Shown: positions 43,397 to 46,014 of the stretch, piece after piece | Position numbering within the stretch: position 1 is the first letter of the stretch | How the letters are laid out: every line of letters begins with the position of its first letter | Source of the DNA: Oopsacas minuta | Lineage: Eukaryota > Porifera > Hexactinellida > Lyssacinosida > Leucopsacidae | Direction: 5' to 3' | Assembly: GCA_024704765.1 (NCBI GenBank) | Contig: JAKMXF010000296.1 | Location: 73,025 to 119,038 of the forward strand | Length of the DNA: 46,014 nucleotides | Notes under the pieces: model-generated | Seen by the model: only the letters and a program-made list of their open reading frames with translations | Databases searched by the model: none | What the model was told of the DNA's origin: nothing | Position numbers and translations under genes: made by a program

Positions 43397-45507
43397 TATA
43401 CATTTATGTACCTGTAGGTGTATTAGGCCGGATCGAGAAAAGTATACATCGTCGCTTCAACTTCTACCTACGGCAAAGTGGCTTTTACTCTTTTCTAGGA
43501 AAATGCGAGACATAAATTTGAAAAATATTTCGAGTTGACCCTTGCGGTTTTATATTTTTGCTGTGTCACTTTCGCAAACTTGACTTTAAATTGTCCGAAT
43601 TTTCTAATTCCTTTGACTTAGCCCCTTTAGATATATTATTTGGTAATAGTAAGTCGCATATTTGTTTTCGTATGATGTATTAGGCTAATTTCTATATCCA
43701 AAGATACTCAAGTTATCATGATATTTTTTGCATATTCTATCATACCCTAATAATATTATCTACCCCCCTTTTTTTCCGAAGATTTGCANGATTTCAGAAT
43801 AACTAGACGTGCTAGAGAAATTCTGATTGCAGATTCGAGTTCAGCATTCAAAAGTATGCTAAGATAAATGTATGTGATCTCTGATGAGAAATCTTGTTGA
43901 GTTGTGTAATTCGATAAATAACTTTATTTGGAACTGATCAACTAATATATATGTTAGATGGTTGAAATTTGAATCACACGTACTCCTCAATGTATTAAAT
44001 ATCCTGACAGCATGATTTGGACAAAATGCAAACTCAATAGTAGAGGTCGCAAGCTTGGAGGTTTTGTGCATTCTAATTAGTACGTATTCGAATATATAAT
44101 TTGATAGGGCTAGACTATCCCAATTGTTAAACGGACATAAACTATCATATCTGCATGGGCAAGACATTTTGACACATATCACATATAATTTAGAGACCTC
44201 ATTTTGCTCTTAGAAATTTATTACATTCCACACACATGATAAATATCTAATTTCTAGCTCTTACTTACCAGTTCCTCAATCAATTCTATACAAATCACCA
44301 AGATATGTTCAACTTTCATTTTCCTTTTAAGCGAAGTGGGCCGGTTTAAAATTTTCACCCGATTATCGGGCCAGTGCGCCCCTGTGGGAGACCAAATTAT
44401 AGTATATAGGTAACTATCGAGATATATTTGAATTGATGAATCTAGATGAGGCGCTTCATTTGTTTGAATTTTTGCATTTATTTGTTAGAGTTTTTAAGCT
44501 CTCACTTGTAAGAATAATTTACTACACAACCTTCAATTACCATAATGTATTCATTACATTTTTGGGACGAAGTACTATTGTAAATAATTGCAAAGGATCT
44601 AAAACCTTTGAAATTTTTGGTGCGATCACGATCACTATCTCACTTTTTGAAATGGATGGAAGATCCTATTCCGATCCTCGATAAGGAATTAGATCAGGAT
44701 AATACGATCTTTGATCAAAGATCCTAATGACCTAATTATAAGTTAGTAGCGAGCTTCGTTTGCTAGGTCGCTCCGGGACAGCTTAGTGCCTCAGTTTAGC
44801 CTAAGTATTAAATAGCTAAATTTCTTTATGGTTTGGGTCGCTCGCGATCGGATGTTATACTAGGCACTATGTGCCTCGAGGAAATTTTTTGTGGTAATTT
44901 TTATTTTGCATTATCTACGGCCCATCCAAATTCCATTTATTGGCCTTCTGTGCTGACACTGGAGATGCTACTTCGCTTTTGGCTAGTAATCTCGGCACTT
45001 CCCTCGGGTATTAAGAAATTCTGAAATTTTCTAAATTTTGAAACTTTGGAAACTTTGGATTTTTTTGTACAGTTATGTTGACGCAATAATCCCATGATGA
45101 GGTAGCCTTTGATTATAATCATAACTTCAGGACATTTGTCACATTGAAGGGTAGCTGTGATTCAAATTTCCAACTTCTATCATGTAAATTGGCTGAGCAG
45201 CGGTTAATAATGTGACTTTTCAAATATCCAGGAAGGTAACAATTACGTCAGAATTTCGTCATAAGTGTGAATTTTCGTCCAAGACTCGAACCTGTTCGAT
45301 CCAGGCCAAAGATACTCCTGGATGCCACAAATTAGCCCTGCTGGTCCAGCAGTTTCTTCCATCAATTCTGGACTTTCAAAACACATAAAAACATACAAAC
45401 ACGCACACACCGTCACACAACATACAATTTTCGTTAATATTAACATTTGCATAGCGCTCCTCTGGACACACCGGCATTTCTGGACAGTCTTTTAGCTGGC
45501 CGCTATA
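43397..45507. other. No recognisable gene; one N at 43789
   Basis: AT-rich. A 107-codon minus-strand frame (43859-44182) has no recognised domain and is not called. The single N at 43789 marks an uncertain base. Around 44640-44730, GATCTTTGATCAAAGATC forms a short palindrome. Confidence 0.35.
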
Positions 45508-46014
45508 CAAGGTGGCTCCAAAGTTCTGATACAAAATCATGATTAATATACAACCATTATCAGGAAGCATTCTCAATGGTTTGCTCTCCCATGACATACC
45601 TTATACGCTTCCTAACAAATATTATTTCAATTTGGTGTATTCTATTTCGAAAAAAATTGTGATTGACCATGGAATCTGAGAGGTCAGCAACTATTGAGTT
45701 GCATATGGCGGGGAAAAGTCCATCAGAAATTTTGAAACTGCTGAATATTGCAAAAGGACGTAGGGCATTTATCTACAGGACGATAAATCGATATAAGGAA
45801 ACTGGGGACACTGTAGACAAGCCGAGATCTTGTCGTCCATGCTCTGTAACGACCTCAGCTCTCAAGAAAGTGGTGCGAGAACGGATTCGGCGGAACCCAC
45901 ACCGTTCGATGAGGAAAATGGCCTTGGAGCTCAATATATCTCGCCGAGCAATACAAAAGGTTGTCAAAAGGGACCTAGGAATGCGCTCTTTTAAACGCAA
46001 AAAGGTACAATTCC
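45508..46014 (+). mobile_element. maT/mariner-like transposon, 5' part (runs off the window)
   Basis: CAAGGTGGCTCCAAAGTTCT after a TA (45506-45507) looks like the left terminal repeat. A transposase gene starts 161 bp further in and is open to the window edge. Confidence 0.7.
45669..46014 (+). CDS. Tc1/mariner (maT-like) transposase, N-terminal 115 residues
   Basis: Starts at the ATG at 45669 (CC ATG G context) and stays open to the end. It has two helix-turn-helix units: ERSATIELHMAGKSPSEILK with LLNIAKGRR and a hinge KPRSCRPCS (usually GRP, here CRP), then KKVVRERIRRNPHRSMRKMA with LELNISRRAIQKVVKRDLG. The RIRRNPHRSMRKMA-type block is typical of maT and related mariner transposases common in arthropods and nematodes. 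The catalytic domain is beyond the window. The frame may be intact, but that cannot be judged from this part. Confidence 0.85.
   Translation, partial: MESERSATIELHMAGKSPSEILKLLNIAKGRRAFIYRTINRYKETGDTVDKPRSCRPCSVTTSALKKVVRERIRRNPHRSMRKMALELNISRRAIQKVVKRDLGMRSFKRKKVQF

Noticed and set aside
43859-44182. 107-codon minus-strand frame
   Set aside because: Composition is not protein-like and no domain is seen.
1-46014. tRNA, rRNA, CRISPR array, riboswitch or bacterial-type operon signals
   Set aside because: None was seen. The spliced gene and transposon content indicate a eukaryotic nuclear genome, where most of these are not expected.

Overview
The window looks like invertebrate animal nuclear DNA. 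It is AT-rich, with GT-AG introns, no operons, and many decayed DNA transposons (hAT, Tc1/mariner, MULE, pogo-like MITEs, a Chapaev/N-RAG-TP-like element, a RAG1-like transposase). The maT/mariner-like transposase at the right edge resembles families common in arthropods, including copepods, so a protostome is my best guess, with low confidence. There is one ambiguous base (N) at 43789.

The only credible host gene is a plus-strand coiled-coil protein. Two of its exons are visible, 6201-6584 and 19882-21534. They join in phase 1 across a 13.3 kb intron. The rest of the gene lies outside or is not recognised, with one doubtful candidate at 30452-30650.

The most interesting locus is inside that intron. 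A decayed RAG1-like transposase gene runs on the plus strand from 13786 to 14522 and resumes at 18046-19518. It is split by a complete 3.5 kb transposon (14523-18045) with about 397 bp terminal inverted repeats, CAC...GTG ends and a 4-bp CTAT target duplication. The reading frame is continuous across the split once one CTAT copy is removed. The inserted element carries, on the minus strand, a decayed N-RAG-TP/Chapaev-like transposase. From memory, RAG1's core and its N-terminal zinc region have been traced to these two kinds of element, so one sits inside the other here. No RAG2-like kelch gene is visible. A third transposon (15269-15909) is nested in the second.

Left of this (1-13785) are a LINE remnant (3430-5030, minus), a block of GGTCA motifs (2767-3297), several MITEs, and a GC-rich broken MULE transposase (11080-12077). 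Right of the second exon the window is a transposon graveyard: a ZBED5-like hAT (22039-24495); a fold-back element with a second hAT inside (26653-28554); a mariner relic that has lost all three catalytic aspartates (33575-34320, minus); a hAT-ended element hosting a Tc1 transposon and a MITE (35235-36954); and a mariner interrupted by a nearly intact hobo/Hermes-like hAT with perfect 8-bp duplications (38678-41135). A pogo-like MITE (43021-43396) and the 5' part of a maT-like element (45508-46014) close the window.

All calls come from reading the sequence by eye. Family names come from remembered motifs and no database search was made. Boundaries given with target duplications are exact; others are approximate.
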